This document shows positions 34,459 through 43,900 of a DNA stretch of 64,000 nt, piece after piece. The notes under the pieces were generated by a model, which searched no databases, was not told where the DNA came from, and saw nothing but the letters and a program-made list of their open reading frames with translations. Position numbers and translations under genes: made by a program. The stretch comes from Lachnoclostridium sp. An76 (GTDB lineage Bacteria > Bacillota > Clostridia > Lachnospirales > Lachnospiraceae), in the NCBI RefSeq assembly GCF_002161355.1, contig NZ_NFHL01000010.1, positions 1 through 64,000 on the forward strand, read 5' to 3'. Numbering within the stretch: the first letter of the stretch is position 1; every line of letters starts with the position of its first letter.

Positions 34459-35022
34459 TTACAGGCAGAATGTGAAGATCACATCTGCGATCAGAAGTAT
34501 AAATAAGATCAGGCTGACCGTATAAAGTGTCCTGTCAGACATTTTTGCGGTTAGTTTTTTAAATAACGGCTGAAGGACATACAGGAAGACCATGCCTCCG
34601 ATACCGAAGCGGATACTCGGATTGAGCGCGATGCGCCCCTCGAAGTTAAAGGCAAAACGGCGGTAGTCCCAGAGCCATTCCCCGTGGGTGGATTCCATGA
34701 TATAGCTGGCCGCCAGTTCGATAGCTGTGGTGATGAGCACGATCCCGATGAAGACCAGAAGCGGCGTCACCGGGATCTTCCCGATGCAGATGCGCTTCTC
34801 CTTCAGCTTCCACAGACAGAGGATGAGTACGATCGCCCCGACTCCGTATACGATACAGTAAGGGCCGAAGAGCACGCCTCTGTTGGAAAATCCCCAGCGG
34901 TACACGAACACTTCCAGAAATACTTCATAGATCCATCCGATGATGGAGTACAGCATAAAATATAGAAAATATTCGGAAAGTTTCTTTTGTATATTTAATT
35001 TCATAGGTACATTTAATTTCAT
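34459..35022 (-). CDS. CmpB-like ABC-transporter-type membrane protein
   Basis: A 187-residue protein with about five hydrophobic segments. YSIIGWIYEVFLEVF, RGVLFGPYCIVYGVGA and WLWDYRRFAFNFEGRIALNPSIRFGIGGM are the signatures of the family annotated as putative ABC transporter permease (CmpB type). The start at 35022 is chosen because upstream in-frame sequence overlaps the next gene. No ATPase is adjacent. Substrate unknown. Confidence 0.78.
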   Translation of the reverse strand: MKLNVPMKLNIQKKLSEYFLYFMLYSIIGWIYEVFLEVFVYRWGFSNRGVLFGPYCIVYGVGAIVLILCLWKLKEKRICIGKIPVTPLLVFIGIVLITTAIELAASYIMESTHGEWLWDYRRFAFNFEGRIALNPSIRFGIGGMVFLYVLQPLFKKLTAKMSDRTLYTVSLILFILLIADVIFTFCL

Positions 35023-35039
35023 ATCCGCACACCTGCCTT

Positions 35040-35897
35040 TCAGCGCTCCCATCTCCCGGACGCCCCGCATGGGAGCACCAGTCCGGACTCTGTCACAGGC
35101 AGTCCGATCTCCTCGGACACGACATGGCCGCCCCACGGTTTGAGCTCTGTCGCGATCATATAGGTCAGGACAGCCGGGGCAAGTCCTGTCGTATAAGAAT
35201 TCACGAGGAAAAACAGAGCGTCCTTTGAGAGGATTTTTGTACACAGTTTAATGAGAGGATGGATCATATCCTCGATCTTCCAGATTTCGCCCTTTGGACC
35301 TCTCCCGTATGACGGAGGATCCATGATAATGGCGTCATAAGTATTTCCCCTGCGGATCTCGCGCTCCACAAATTTCACACAGTCGTCTACGAGCCAGCGG
35401 ATCGGCGCGTCCTGAAGCCCTGAGGAGACCGCGTTCTCTTTCGCCCATCCGACCATGCCTTTGGAGGCGTCCACATGGGTGACATGTGCTCCGGCTGCCG
35501 CTGCCGCAAGGGTAGCGCCGCCTGTGTAGGCAAAGAGGTTCAGCACTTTGACCGGACGCCCGGCGCTCCGGATCTTTTCGGAAAACCAGTCCCAGTTGAC
35601 CGCCTGTTCCGGGAACAGGCCGGTATGCTTGAAGCTGAACGGCTTCAGGTTAAATGTAAGCGGACCGTAATGGATCTGCCACTGCTGCGGCAGGCGGAAG
35701 AACTCCCATTCCCCGCCGCCTTTTTTGCTGCGGTGGTAATGCCCATTCATCTTTTTCCAGCCAATATGCTTTTTCGGAGTATCCCAGATAACCTGAGGAT
35801 CCGGGCGGACGAGGAGATATTCGCCCCAGCGCTCCAGTTTCTCTCCTTTCGAACAGTCTATGACTTCATAATCTTTCCAGTTGTCAGCGATCCACAT
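35040..35897 (-). CDS. RlmI-like SAM-dependent methyltransferase
   Basis: A 285-residue class I methyltransferase. KVLNLFAYTGGATLAAAAAGAHVTHVDASK (about 118-147) is the SAM site, and IIMDPPSYGRG (about 190) is the catalytic DPPSYG motif seen in RlmI/RlmK rRNA cytosine-5 or guanine-7 methylases. The N-terminus lacks the PUA domain of RlmI, so the target may differ. It is cotranscribed with the CmpB-like gene downstream. A -10-like TATAAT on the minus strand lies at 36002-36007. Confidence 0.85.
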   Translation of the reverse strand: MWIADNWKDYEVIDCSKGEKLERWGEYLLVRPDPQVIWDTPKKHIGWKKMNGHYHRSKKGGGEWEFFRLPQQWQIHYGPLTFNLKPFSFKHTGLFPEQAVNWDWFSEKIRSAGRPVKVLNLFAYTGGATLAAAAAGAHVTHVDASKGMVGWAKENAVSSGLQDAPIRWLVDDCVKFVEREIRRGNTYDAIIMDPPSYGRGPKGEIWKIEDMIHPLIKLCTKILSKDALFFLVNSYTTGLAPAVLTYMIATELKPWGGHVVSEEIGLPVTESGLVLPCGASGRWER

Positions 35898-36039
35898 AGA
35901 TGAAATCCCTTTCTAAAGCAATCATATTTGTGAGTTCCGGCAGCCCCGGATACGGGGCCGGGACTGTCTGTTTCCTGACAGCCCCTCGATACATTCATCT
36001 GATTATAGCATAGAAAGAAAATGCGGAGAAGAGGGAAAT

Positions 36040-36749
36040 CTGTATTTGTGGGGGCCTTCTGTCAGAGTAAAACGTCCGAAAGCAGCAGGGAGCAACTGCC
36101 TTTGGCTCAGACAAGCCCCCCGCTGCTTTCAACGCATAGTTCCGGATTTCAAGTTTTTTCAAGCCCCTCCGCAGTCACCTCAGTCACCCACACACCCGTG
36201 CTGAAAGGTTTTCGAAAAAGGCGCTTCGCTGTTTTCTGGTTTTGCTCAAGACGGAAGGTCCCCGACAAATGCAGCATTTCAAAACGCGGCGAGAAGGGAA
36301 CTCTCCCGGCAAAAGGCAACCCATCTCCCGAAAGTCCACAGTATCTTCCGTCTTGGATAAATTCCTGTTCCGCCGCTGAAGCTCCCCTCTGACCCACCTT
36401 TTGAAATCCTGCATTTGCCTGCGGGGACCTTCCGATCGGATGTGCGCAGAAAACCGCTCCTTTGATGCACCTTTCGCGGCGGACGGGGATATGGCGACGG
36501 TGACTTGGAGTAATCTGATGGAAAGACTTAAAAGAATGGGATGCGGCGTTAATTTCAAAGCGGATGCCTGAGCCGCAGGCGAATCTTCCGCTTTGGAATT
36601 GTCCTTAGCCGTATCCCATTCTTTTTACGTCTTTCCCAGATTACGGAACCGGAACCTGAGCCATATCCCCGTCCGCCGCGAAAACGTCTTGAATCATACC
36701 GACGGTTTTCGGACGTTTAACCAATCGGTCGGCTGCCCCACAAATACAG
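36040..36749. repeat. 710-bp large multibranched palindromic element
   Basis: Paired arms from outside in: CTGTATTTGTGGGG (36040-36053) with CCCCACAAATACAG (36736-36749), and AAACGTCCGAAA (36070-36081) with TTTCGGACGTTT (36707-36718). Inside are three domains. First, GAAAGCAGC with GCTGCTTTC (36079-36130). Second, CGGAAGGTCCCCG with CGGGGACCTTCCG (36252-36264 with 36422-36434), extended by CAAATGCAG and TTTTGAAAT. Third, a 21-bp perfect arm at 36475-36495 with 36660-36680, enclosing AAAAGAATGGGAT with ATCCCATTCTTTT. No frame in it resembles a protein. Confidence 0.85.
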
Positions 36750-36758
36750 ATTGAGCTC

Positions 36759-36787
36759 TTGCTGTACGCCTGCTTACATGGTAGAAT
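36759..36787 (+). promoter_or_regulatory. Promoter of argS
   Basis: -35 TTGCTG (36759-36764), 17-nt spacer, -10 TAGAAT (36782-36787). It lies just outside the large palindrome, so argS transcription does not need the element. No T-box motif is visible. Confidence 0.65.
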
Positions 36788-36823
36788 AACATTCATACGG
36801 ATTTAAAGGAGTGTGAAATAAAA

Positions 36824-38590
36824 TTGAAGACATTGCTGGAACTGATCACAATAGATATGAGAGAAGCATTTGCAAAGGCGGGATACGATGAAGAGCTTGC
36901 AAAAGTAACTCTCTCCAACCGCCCGGACCTGTGCGAATACCAGTGCAACGGCGCCATGGCGGGAGCAAAGAAATATAAGAAGGCACCGTTTATGATCGCT
37001 GAGGATGTGGCGGCAAATCTGAAGGACAGTGCTTATTTTGAGTCTGTGGATGTGGTGAAGCCGGGATTTATCAATCTGAAGCTGTCTCCTGAGTGCGTGG
37101 CATCTTACCTGAATGAGATGGCAGGGGAGACGAAGTTAGGCGTTGAGGATGAAAAGGATCCCAGGACTGTCATGATCGACTACGGCGGACCGAATGTGGC
37201 GAAGCCGCTCCATGTGGGGCACCTGCGCTCCGCGATCATCGGGGAGAGCGTAAAGCGGATCATCCGTTTTAAAGGCAATCAGGTGATCGGGGATATCCAT
37301 CTCGGCGACTGGGGATACCAGATGGGGCTGATCATCACGGAGCTTAAGAAGCGTCAGCCGGATCTCCCGTATTTTGACGAGAGCTTTGAAGGGGAATATC
37401 CGAAGGAAGCGCCTTTTACGATCGGCGAGCTGGAAGAGATCTATCCGACGGCAAGCGCATATGCGAAAGAGAACGAAGAATACAGAGAAGAAGCATTGCA
37501 TGCTACCTATCTCCTGCAGAATGGCTACAGGGGATACCGCGCGATCTGGAACCACATTATGAATGTGTCTGTCGCGGATCTTAAGAAGAACTACGAGAGG
37601 CTGAACGTAGAGTTTGACCTTTGGAAAGGCGAGGCTGACGCTCAGCAGTATATCCCGGATATGGTGCAGATGTTAAAAGATAAGGGGTTTGCCCGCTATG
37701 ACGAAGGAGCTCTCGTGGTGGACGTCCAGGAAGAGACGGACAACAAGGAGGTGCCCCCCTGTATGATCCTGAAATCAGACGGGGCTGCACTTTATGATAC
37801 AACAGACCTTGCGACACTTGTGGAAAGGGAGAAAGACTATCAGCCGGATGAAGTGATCTATGTGGTGGATAAGCGTCAGGAGCTTCATTTCACACAGGTA
37901 TTCCGCTGCGCGAAGAAGACGGGCATCGTGCGTCCGGAGACAGAGCTTAAGTTCCTCGGGTTCGGGACTATGAACGGGAAGGATGGGAAACCTTTTAAGA
38001 CGCGCGAAGGCGGCGTCATGCGCCTGGAAAACCTGATCCGTGAGATCAATGAGGAAATGTATAAGAAGATCATGGACAACCGCACGGTGGAGAAAGAAGA
38101 GGCGAAACAGACCGCGCAGACAGTAGGGCTCGCCGCGATCAAATACGGCGACCTTTCCAATCAGGCGTCGAAGGATTATATATTTGATGTGGACAGGTTC
38201 ACATCCTTTGAGGGAAATACAGGACCTTATATCCTCTACACGATCGTGCGTATTAAGTCGATCCTGAATAAATATCAGGAGAACGGCGGAAGCCTGGAAG
38301 GACTCGGGATACGTCCGGCTGAAAACGGATATGAGAAAGCGCTGATGCTCCAGGTCCTGAAGTTTAACGATGTGTTCGAAGCGGTATACGCGGAGACAGC
38401 GCCGCACAAGCTGTGCGCTTACATCTATGAGCTGGCAAATGAATTTAACAAGTTCTACCATGAGACAAAGATCCTGTCTGAGGAAGATGAGCAGAAGAGG
38501 GCGGGATATATCGCTCTCCTGGTACTGGCAAAACGTGTCCTGGAGACGTGCATCGATCTCCTGGGATTTGAAGCGCCGGAAAGGATGTAA
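36824..38590 (+). CDS. argS: Arginyl-tRNA synthetase
   Basis: A 588-residue class I synthetase starting at TTG with GGAG upstream at 36809-36812. The HIGH motif is HVGH in GGPNVAKPLHVGHLRS (about 129). The KMSK position reads KPFKTREGG, the usual degenerate form in ArgS. The C-terminal anticodon-binding DALR domain covers about 465-588 (GPYILYTIVRIKSIL onward). The N-terminal Add-1 domain is shorter than usual, beginning near LITIDMREAFAKAGY. It charges tRNA-Arg. Confidence 0.95.
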   Translation: MKTLLELITIDMREAFAKAGYDEELAKVTLSNRPDLCEYQCNGAMAGAKKYKKAPFMIAEDVAANLKDSAYFESVDVVKPGFINLKLSPECVASYLNEMAGETKLGVEDEKDPRTVMIDYGGPNVAKPLHVGHLRSAIIGESVKRIIRFKGNQVIGDIHLGDWGYQMGLIITELKKRQPDLPYFDESFEGEYPKEAPFTIGELEEIYPTASAYAKENEEYREEALHATYLLQNGYRGYRAIWNHIMNVSVADLKKNYERLNVEFDLWKGEADAQQYIPDMVQMLKDKGFARYDEGALVVDVQEETDNKEVPPCMILKSDGAALYDTTDLATLVEREKDYQPDEVIYVVDKRQELHFTQVFRCAKKTGIVRPETELKFLGFGTMNGKDGKPFKTREGGVMRLENLIREINEEMYKKIMDNRTVEKEEAKQTAQTVGLAAIKYGDLSNQASKDYIFDVDRFTSFEGNTGPYILYTIVRIKSILNKYQENGGSLEGLGIRPAENGYEKALMLQVLKFNDVFEAVYAETAPHKLCAYIYELANEFNKFYHETKILSEEDEQKRAGYIALLVLAKRVLETCIDLLGFEAPERM

Positions 38591-38598
38591 TACAAAAA

Positions 38599-39792
38599 AT
38601 GACAGAAAAACTGTTTTATAAAGACAGCCATCTTTCGGAATTTGAGGCAGAGGTGGTCTCCTGCTGTCCGGGGGGAAACGGACTGTTTGAGGTTGAACTG
38701 GACCGTACCGCCTTCTTCCCCGAGGGCGGCGGGCAGTATGCGGATACCGGCATGCTCGGTGAGGCGAAAGTGCTGGACGTGCAGGAAGAAAGCGGCAGGA
38801 TCCTCCATTTTACGGATGCGCCGCTGGAGACCGGGAGCCGGGTGAAAGGCAGCCTGGACTGGGAAGAACGGTTCATGAAGATGCAGCAGCATACGGGGGA
38901 ACACATTGTGTCAGGTCTGGTCCACAGCCGGTTCGGGTACAGGAATGTGGGGTTCCATCTCGGGAGTGAAGACTGCACAATGGATTTCAGCGGAGAGATC
39001 ACGCCGGAAGAGCTGGCGGATATAGAGCTGGAGGCGAACCGCGCGGTGTGGAAAAACCTGAAAGTTGAGACCGTATATCCGCCCCGGGGCGAGCTGGAAC
39101 GGATGGAATACCGCAGCAAGATCGAGATCGAAGGCCCGGTCAGGATCATTGTGATCCCGGGATATGACCGGTGTGCCTGCTGTGCGCCTCATGTGGGGCG
39201 GACAGGTGAGATCGGCGTGATCAAACTGACAAATATCCAGAGATACAAAGGCGGCGTGAGGGTGACCATGCTGTGCGGCGTGAGGGCGCTTGCGGATTAT
39301 GCTGTAAAACAGCAGCAGGCGAAAACTGTCGGAGCGATGCTGTGCGCAAAGGAAAACGAGACCGCTGAGGCGGTGGGACATCTGAAAGAGGAATATGAGG
39401 ACCTGAGGTATGCTCTGGGAGAGAAAGAGAAGATGCTGGTCAGCTGTATGGCGGACATGGTCCCTGACGGGGAGGAAGCTGTATGTCTGTTCCCGGATGA
39501 GATGGAAGGGGATTCCATGAGGATGCTGATGAACCGGGTGCTGGAGAGGGGGCATATTTTGTGTGCGGTATTCTGCCGCTGCAGTGAGCCAAAGGAGAAT
39601 GGACCAAAGACAGCTTACCGCTATGTGATCGGCAGCCGGACACTGGATATGCGGTCTGTGGTCCGGGAGTTCAATCCTGCGTTTGACGGGCGCGGAGGCG
39701 GGAAACCGGCGATGGTCCAGGGGACGGCACATGGGAGTGAAGCGGAACTCAGGACATGGATCCTGAAGAAAGCGGAGGAGATGTCATTATGA
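38599..39792 (+). CDS. Alanyl-tRNA editing protein (AlaX-L type) with DHHA1 domain
   Basis: A 397-residue protein. FFPEGGGQYADTG is the AlaRS/ThrRS editing N-motif. The zinc site is HTGEH (about 98-102) with CCAPHVG (about 193). A DHHA1-like domain fills about 250-397, ending GRGGGKPAMVQG. It hydrolyses mischarged Ser- or Gly-tRNA-Ala in trans. It sits 8 nt after argS, an apt neighbour for a translation-fidelity enzyme. It overlaps the next gene by 4 nt. Confidence 0.92.
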   Translation: MTEKLFYKDSHLSEFEAEVVSCCPGGNGLFEVELDRTAFFPEGGGQYADTGMLGEAKVLDVQEESGRILHFTDAPLETGSRVKGSLDWEERFMKMQQHTGEHIVSGLVHSRFGYRNVGFHLGSEDCTMDFSGEITPEELADIELEANRAVWKNLKVETVYPPRGELERMEYRSKIEIEGPVRIIVIPGYDRCACCAPHVGRTGEIGVIKLTNIQRYKGGVRVTMLCGVRALADYAVKQQQAKTVGAMLCAKENETAEAVGHLKEEYEDLRYALGEKEKMLVSCMADMVPDGEEAVCLFPDEMEGDSMRMLMNRVLERGHILCAVFCRCSEPKENGPKTAYRYVIGSRTLDMRSVVREFNPAFDGRGGGKPAMVQGTAHGSEAELRTWILKKAEEMSL

Positions 39793-40727
39793 ATCAGATA
39801 CAGAGGAAAAGCCCGTTCTGGAGCCTTGCCGGTCCGCTGCTCGCTTATCTGGCGATCCAGTGGGTGGTCCAGACAGCTGTGATCCTGGTGATCAGTATCC
39901 CCTATATGGCTGATGCATATGCTTCGATGATGCAGCTGGGCATGGAAAGAGCTGTGGACATGCAGGAGCTGATGGAAGCGGGGCTGAAGGCGATGGAGCC
40001 GGCGTTTGAGCTTGTCATGCGGTATCAGGTAGAGATCATGGGGGCGGCGGCAGCCGGAACAATGATCCTTACAGTGACCCTTTTCCTGAAAGACAGGAAG
40101 CTGGAAAAGGTATATGGTGTTGTGCGGCCGGAGAAAAAAACGGTTTCTGTATATATCATGATCGCGCTCCTGGGAGCAGCAGGCAGTATTGCGGCAACCT
40201 GCCTTATGGCAATGGCGCAGCTTGCTTTTTATGACAGCAGCTACCAGCAGTCGGCGGAGGTGATGTATGGGGCGGGGATCCCGGTGCAGATCGCAGTGCT
40301 TGGGATACTGATCCCGGTTTCGGAAGAGCTGATGTTCAGAGGTATCCTGTTTAAGCGGTTTCGGGAAAGACAGGGGTTCTGGTACTCGGCGGTCTGTTCT
40401 GCCGTGTTTTTCATGTTCATGCATACCAGCTTCACACAGATGGTCTACACGTTCCTTCTGGGGCTGATGCTGGCATATCTGTATGAGCAGACGGGCTCCT
40501 TCAAAGCGCCTGTACTGCTCCATATCCTGATGAATTCAGGGTCAGTTATCTGTACGGAGACAGGAGTTTTCCAGTGGCTGGGATCTGAGCCGGCGAGGAT
40601 GGCAGGCGCGGCGATCGGAGGCGCGTTTATCTGTTCGGCGGTATTTGTGGGGATCCAGAAAGCCGTGGGGGCAGGACAGAAGAAAAAACCATCGGATACA
40701 ACAGATCATCTGGATATGTTCCGATAA
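39789..40727 (+). CDS. CPBP-family intramembrane metalloprotease
   Basis: A 312-residue membrane protein with about eight helices. The CPBP (Abi) motifs are SEELMFRGILFKRFRER (EExxxR), FFMFMHTSF (FxxxH) and LLHILMNSGS (HxxxN). These residues bind the catalytic metal. The family includes prenyl-protein proteases and bacteriocin-immunity proteins. The ATG overlaps the alaX stop (ATGA). The role here is unknown. Confidence 0.88.
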   Translation: MNQIQRKSPFWSLAGPLLAYLAIQWVVQTAVILVISIPYMADAYASMMQLGMERAVDMQELMEAGLKAMEPAFELVMRYQVEIMGAAAAGTMILTVTLFLKDRKLEKVYGVVRPEKKTVSVYIMIALLGAAGSIAATCLMAMAQLAFYDSSYQQSAEVMYGAGIPVQIAVLGILIPVSEELMFRGILFKRFRERQGFWYSAVCSAVFFMFMHTSFTQMVYTFLLGLMLAYLYEQTGSFKAPVLLHILMNSGSVICTETGVFQWLGSEPARMAGAAIGGAFICSAVFVGIQKAVGAGQKKKPSDTTDHLDMFR

Positions 40728-40747
40728 AAAAACAATGTGGAATTGTG

Positions 40748-40780
40748 CGAGGCAGGATTAGATCCTGCCTTGTTTTTTAT
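40748..40780 (+). terminator. Terminator of the argS-alaX-CPBP operon
   Basis: Stem AGGCAGGAT-TAG-ATCCTGCCT (40750-40758 with 40762-40770) followed by TGTTTTTTAT. It is perfect over 9 bp. Confidence 0.9.
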
Positions 40781-40929
40781 AGGAAATTTTAAAAGAGGGA
40801 CTGGATTTATAATGGAATATTGGAATTTTAATAATTAATACTATTGTTTTTAATAAGACGAAATTATCTGATAAATATATATTATAAATAAAGAATTCAA
40901 ATAATCTGACAATTTAGAAATATTTTCTA

Positions 40930-40958
40930 TTTACAAACCGGAAAAAATCGTGTATAGT
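40930..40958 (+). promoter_or_regulatory. gltBD promoter
   Basis: -35 TTTACA (40930-40935), 17-nt spacer, -10 TATAGT (40953-40958), in an AT-rich region. The 5' leader is short (about 30 nt). The preceding AT-rich 130 nt could hold activator sites; no clear dyad is visible. Confidence 0.7.
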
Positions 40959-40992
40959 CATCCCATAAATTGCGAAAGAGAGGAGAACGGCT

Positions 40993-43900
40993 ATGAATCA
41001 GGCGAATGAGAACCTGCAGGGGCTGTACCGCGAGAGTTTTGAACATGACAACTGCGGTATCGGCGCGATCGTTAATATTAAAGGGAAAAAGAGCCACAGC
41101 ACGGTGGCGGGAGCTCTTGAGATCGTAGAGCACCTGGAGCACCGGGCGGGAAAGGACGCGGAAGGAAAGACCGGAGACGGTGTGGGCATCCTTCTTCAGA
41201 TCTCACATAAGTTTTTTTCAAAAGTCTGTAAACCGCTGGGGATCAGTCTCGGCGGAGAGAGGGACTACGGTGTGGGGATGTTCTTTTTCCCGCAGGATGA
41301 GCTGAAGAGGAACCAGGCGAAGAATATCTTTGAGGTGATCGTAAAGAAGGAAGGACTGGATTTCCTCGGCTGGAGAGAGGTCCCGATCCATCCGGAGGTG
41401 CTGGGCAAGACGGCTGTGGACTGTATGCCTTATATCATGCAGGCTTTCATCGCGCGTCCGAAGAGGATCGAGAAGGGGATTTCCTTTGACCGCAGGCTGT
41501 ATGTGGTGCGGCGTGTGTTCGAGCAGAGCAGTGATGACACGTATGTGGTCTCTCTCTCGAGCCGCACGATCGTGTATAAGGGAATGTTCCTCGTCGGACA
41601 GCTCCGCCAGTTTTTCGGGGATCTTCAGGATGAGGACTATGAATCCGCGATCGCCATGGTCCACTCCAGGTTCAGTACGAACACAGCGCCGAGTTGGCAG
41701 AGGGCGCATCCGAACCGCCTGATGGTGCACAACGGCGAGATCAACACGATCCGTGGGAATGCGGACAAGATGCGGGCAAGGGAAGAGACCATGGAAGCAG
41801 GCTGCTTAAAAGGCGAGCTCCACAAGGTCCTCCCGGCGATCAATACCTCGGGATCCGACTCCGCGATGCTGGACAATGCCCTGGAATTCATGGTGATGAG
41901 CGGGATGGAACTGCCGCTGGCCGTGATGATCGCCATCCCGGAACCGTGGGTGAACAACCGGAGCATGTCCCAGAATAAAAAGGATTTCTACCAGTATTAC
42001 GCGACCATGATGGAGCCCTGGGACGGCCCGGCGTCCATCCTCTTCTCGGACGGGGATGTGATGGGGGCAGTGCTGGACAGGAACGGCCTGCGCCCGTCCA
42101 GATATTATATCACGGACGATGACAACCTGATCCTGTCTTCCGAGGTGGGAGTGCTGGACATTGACCCGGCGAAGATCCTCGTAAAGGAGAGGCTGCACCC
42201 GGGCAAGATGCTGCTCGTGGACACTGTGGCAGGCAGGGTGATCGACGATGAGGAGCTGAAAGAGCGCTATGCCAACGAGGAGCCTTACGGCGAATGGCTG
42301 GACAGCAATCTGATCCACTTAAAGGACCTGCCGATCCCGAACAAGGATATCCCGAAATATACAAAGGAAGAGTGTACCCGCCTGCAGAAAGCCTTCGGGT
42401 ACGCCTATGAGGATGTGAAGACTTCGATCCTTACAATGGCGAAGAACGGCGCGGAAGGGATCGCGGCGATGGGGATCGACGCGCCCCTCTCTGTCCTCTC
42501 AAAGAAGCGTCAGCCGCTGTTCGGATATTTCAAACAGCTTTTCGCCCAGGTGACGAACCCGCCCATCGACGCGATCCGCGAGGAGATCGTGACCTCCACT
42601 GTGATCTATGTGGGCAAGGACGGGAACCTTCTGGAGAAAAAAGAAGAGAACTGTAAGATGCTCAGGGTGAACAATCCGATCCTGACGAATACAGATCTCC
42701 TGAAGATCAAAAATATGAAAGTGGAAGGGTTCAAGGTGGCGGAGATCCCGATCACTTACTATAAGAACACCAGCCTTGAGAAAGCTCTGGAGTATCTGTT
42801 CGTGGAAGTGGACCGTGTGATCCGCGAGGGCGCGAACATCCTGATCCTGACAGACCGGGAGATGGACGAGTACCATGTGGCGATTCCGTCCCTGCTCGCT
42901 GTGTCCGGTCTCCAGCAGCACCTGGTGCGCACGAAGAAAAGGACATCCGTGGCCATGATCCTGGAGAGCGGCGAGCCGAGAGAAGTGCATCACTTCGCGA
43001 CGCTCCTCGGATACGGCGCCTGCGCGATCAATCCGTACCTGGCCCACGAGTCCATCCGCCAGCTCATCGGATCCAGACTCCTGCACAAGGATTACTATGC
43101 GGCGGTAGATGACTACAACAGCGCGGTCATCCACGGCATCATCAAGATAGCTTCCAAGATGGGGATCTCGACGATCCAGTCCTACCAGGGCGCGAAGATC
43201 TTCGAGGCGATCGGGCTGAAAAAAGAGTTTATCGACAAATATTTTACGGATACAGTGAGCCGTGTGGGCGGCATCGGGATCGAGGAGATTGCCGAGGATT
43301 ACACAGCCTTCCACACACAGGCCTTCGATCCCCTCGGACTGGACAGCGACATGACGCTGGACAGCGTGGGACGGCACAAATATAAGAGCGGCGGGGAGGA
43401 ACACCTCTACAACCCGCAGACTATCCATATGCTCCAACAGTCTACAAAGCGTGGAGATTACGGGATGTTCAAAGAATATACCAGGATGGTGGACGAAGAG
43501 GGAGAGAAGATCAATCTGAGAGGACAGCTCGACTTTAACTATCCGAAGAAAGGGATCCCGATCGAGGAAGTGGAGAGCGTGGATTCCATTGTCACCAGGT
43601 TTAAGACCGGAGCCATGTCCTATGGTTCGATCTCCAAGGAGGCCCATGAGACTCTGGCCATCGCCATGAACCGTCTCCACGGTAAATCCAACTCGGGAGA
43701 GGGCGGCGAGGAGATCGAGCGTCTGGATACGGACCGCTGCTCCGCGATCAAGCAGGTCGCGTCAGGACGGTTCGGCGTGACTTCCAGATATCTGGTGAGC
43801 GCCCAGGAGATCCAGATCAAGATGGCGCAGGGCGCGAAGCCGGGCGAGGGCGGACACCTGCCGGGCGGCAAGGTCTATCCGTGGGTGGCGAAGACCCGCC

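Noticed and set aside
36759-36823. T-box riboswitch in front of argS
   Set aside because: I looked for the conserved T-box sequence and antiterminator near argS and found neither. The large palindrome ends before the promoter.
42499-43680. Long minus-strand frame opposite gltB (393 codons)
   Set aside because: It is the antisense of a conserved coding region with strong codon bias. No ribosome site and no recognisable motif.
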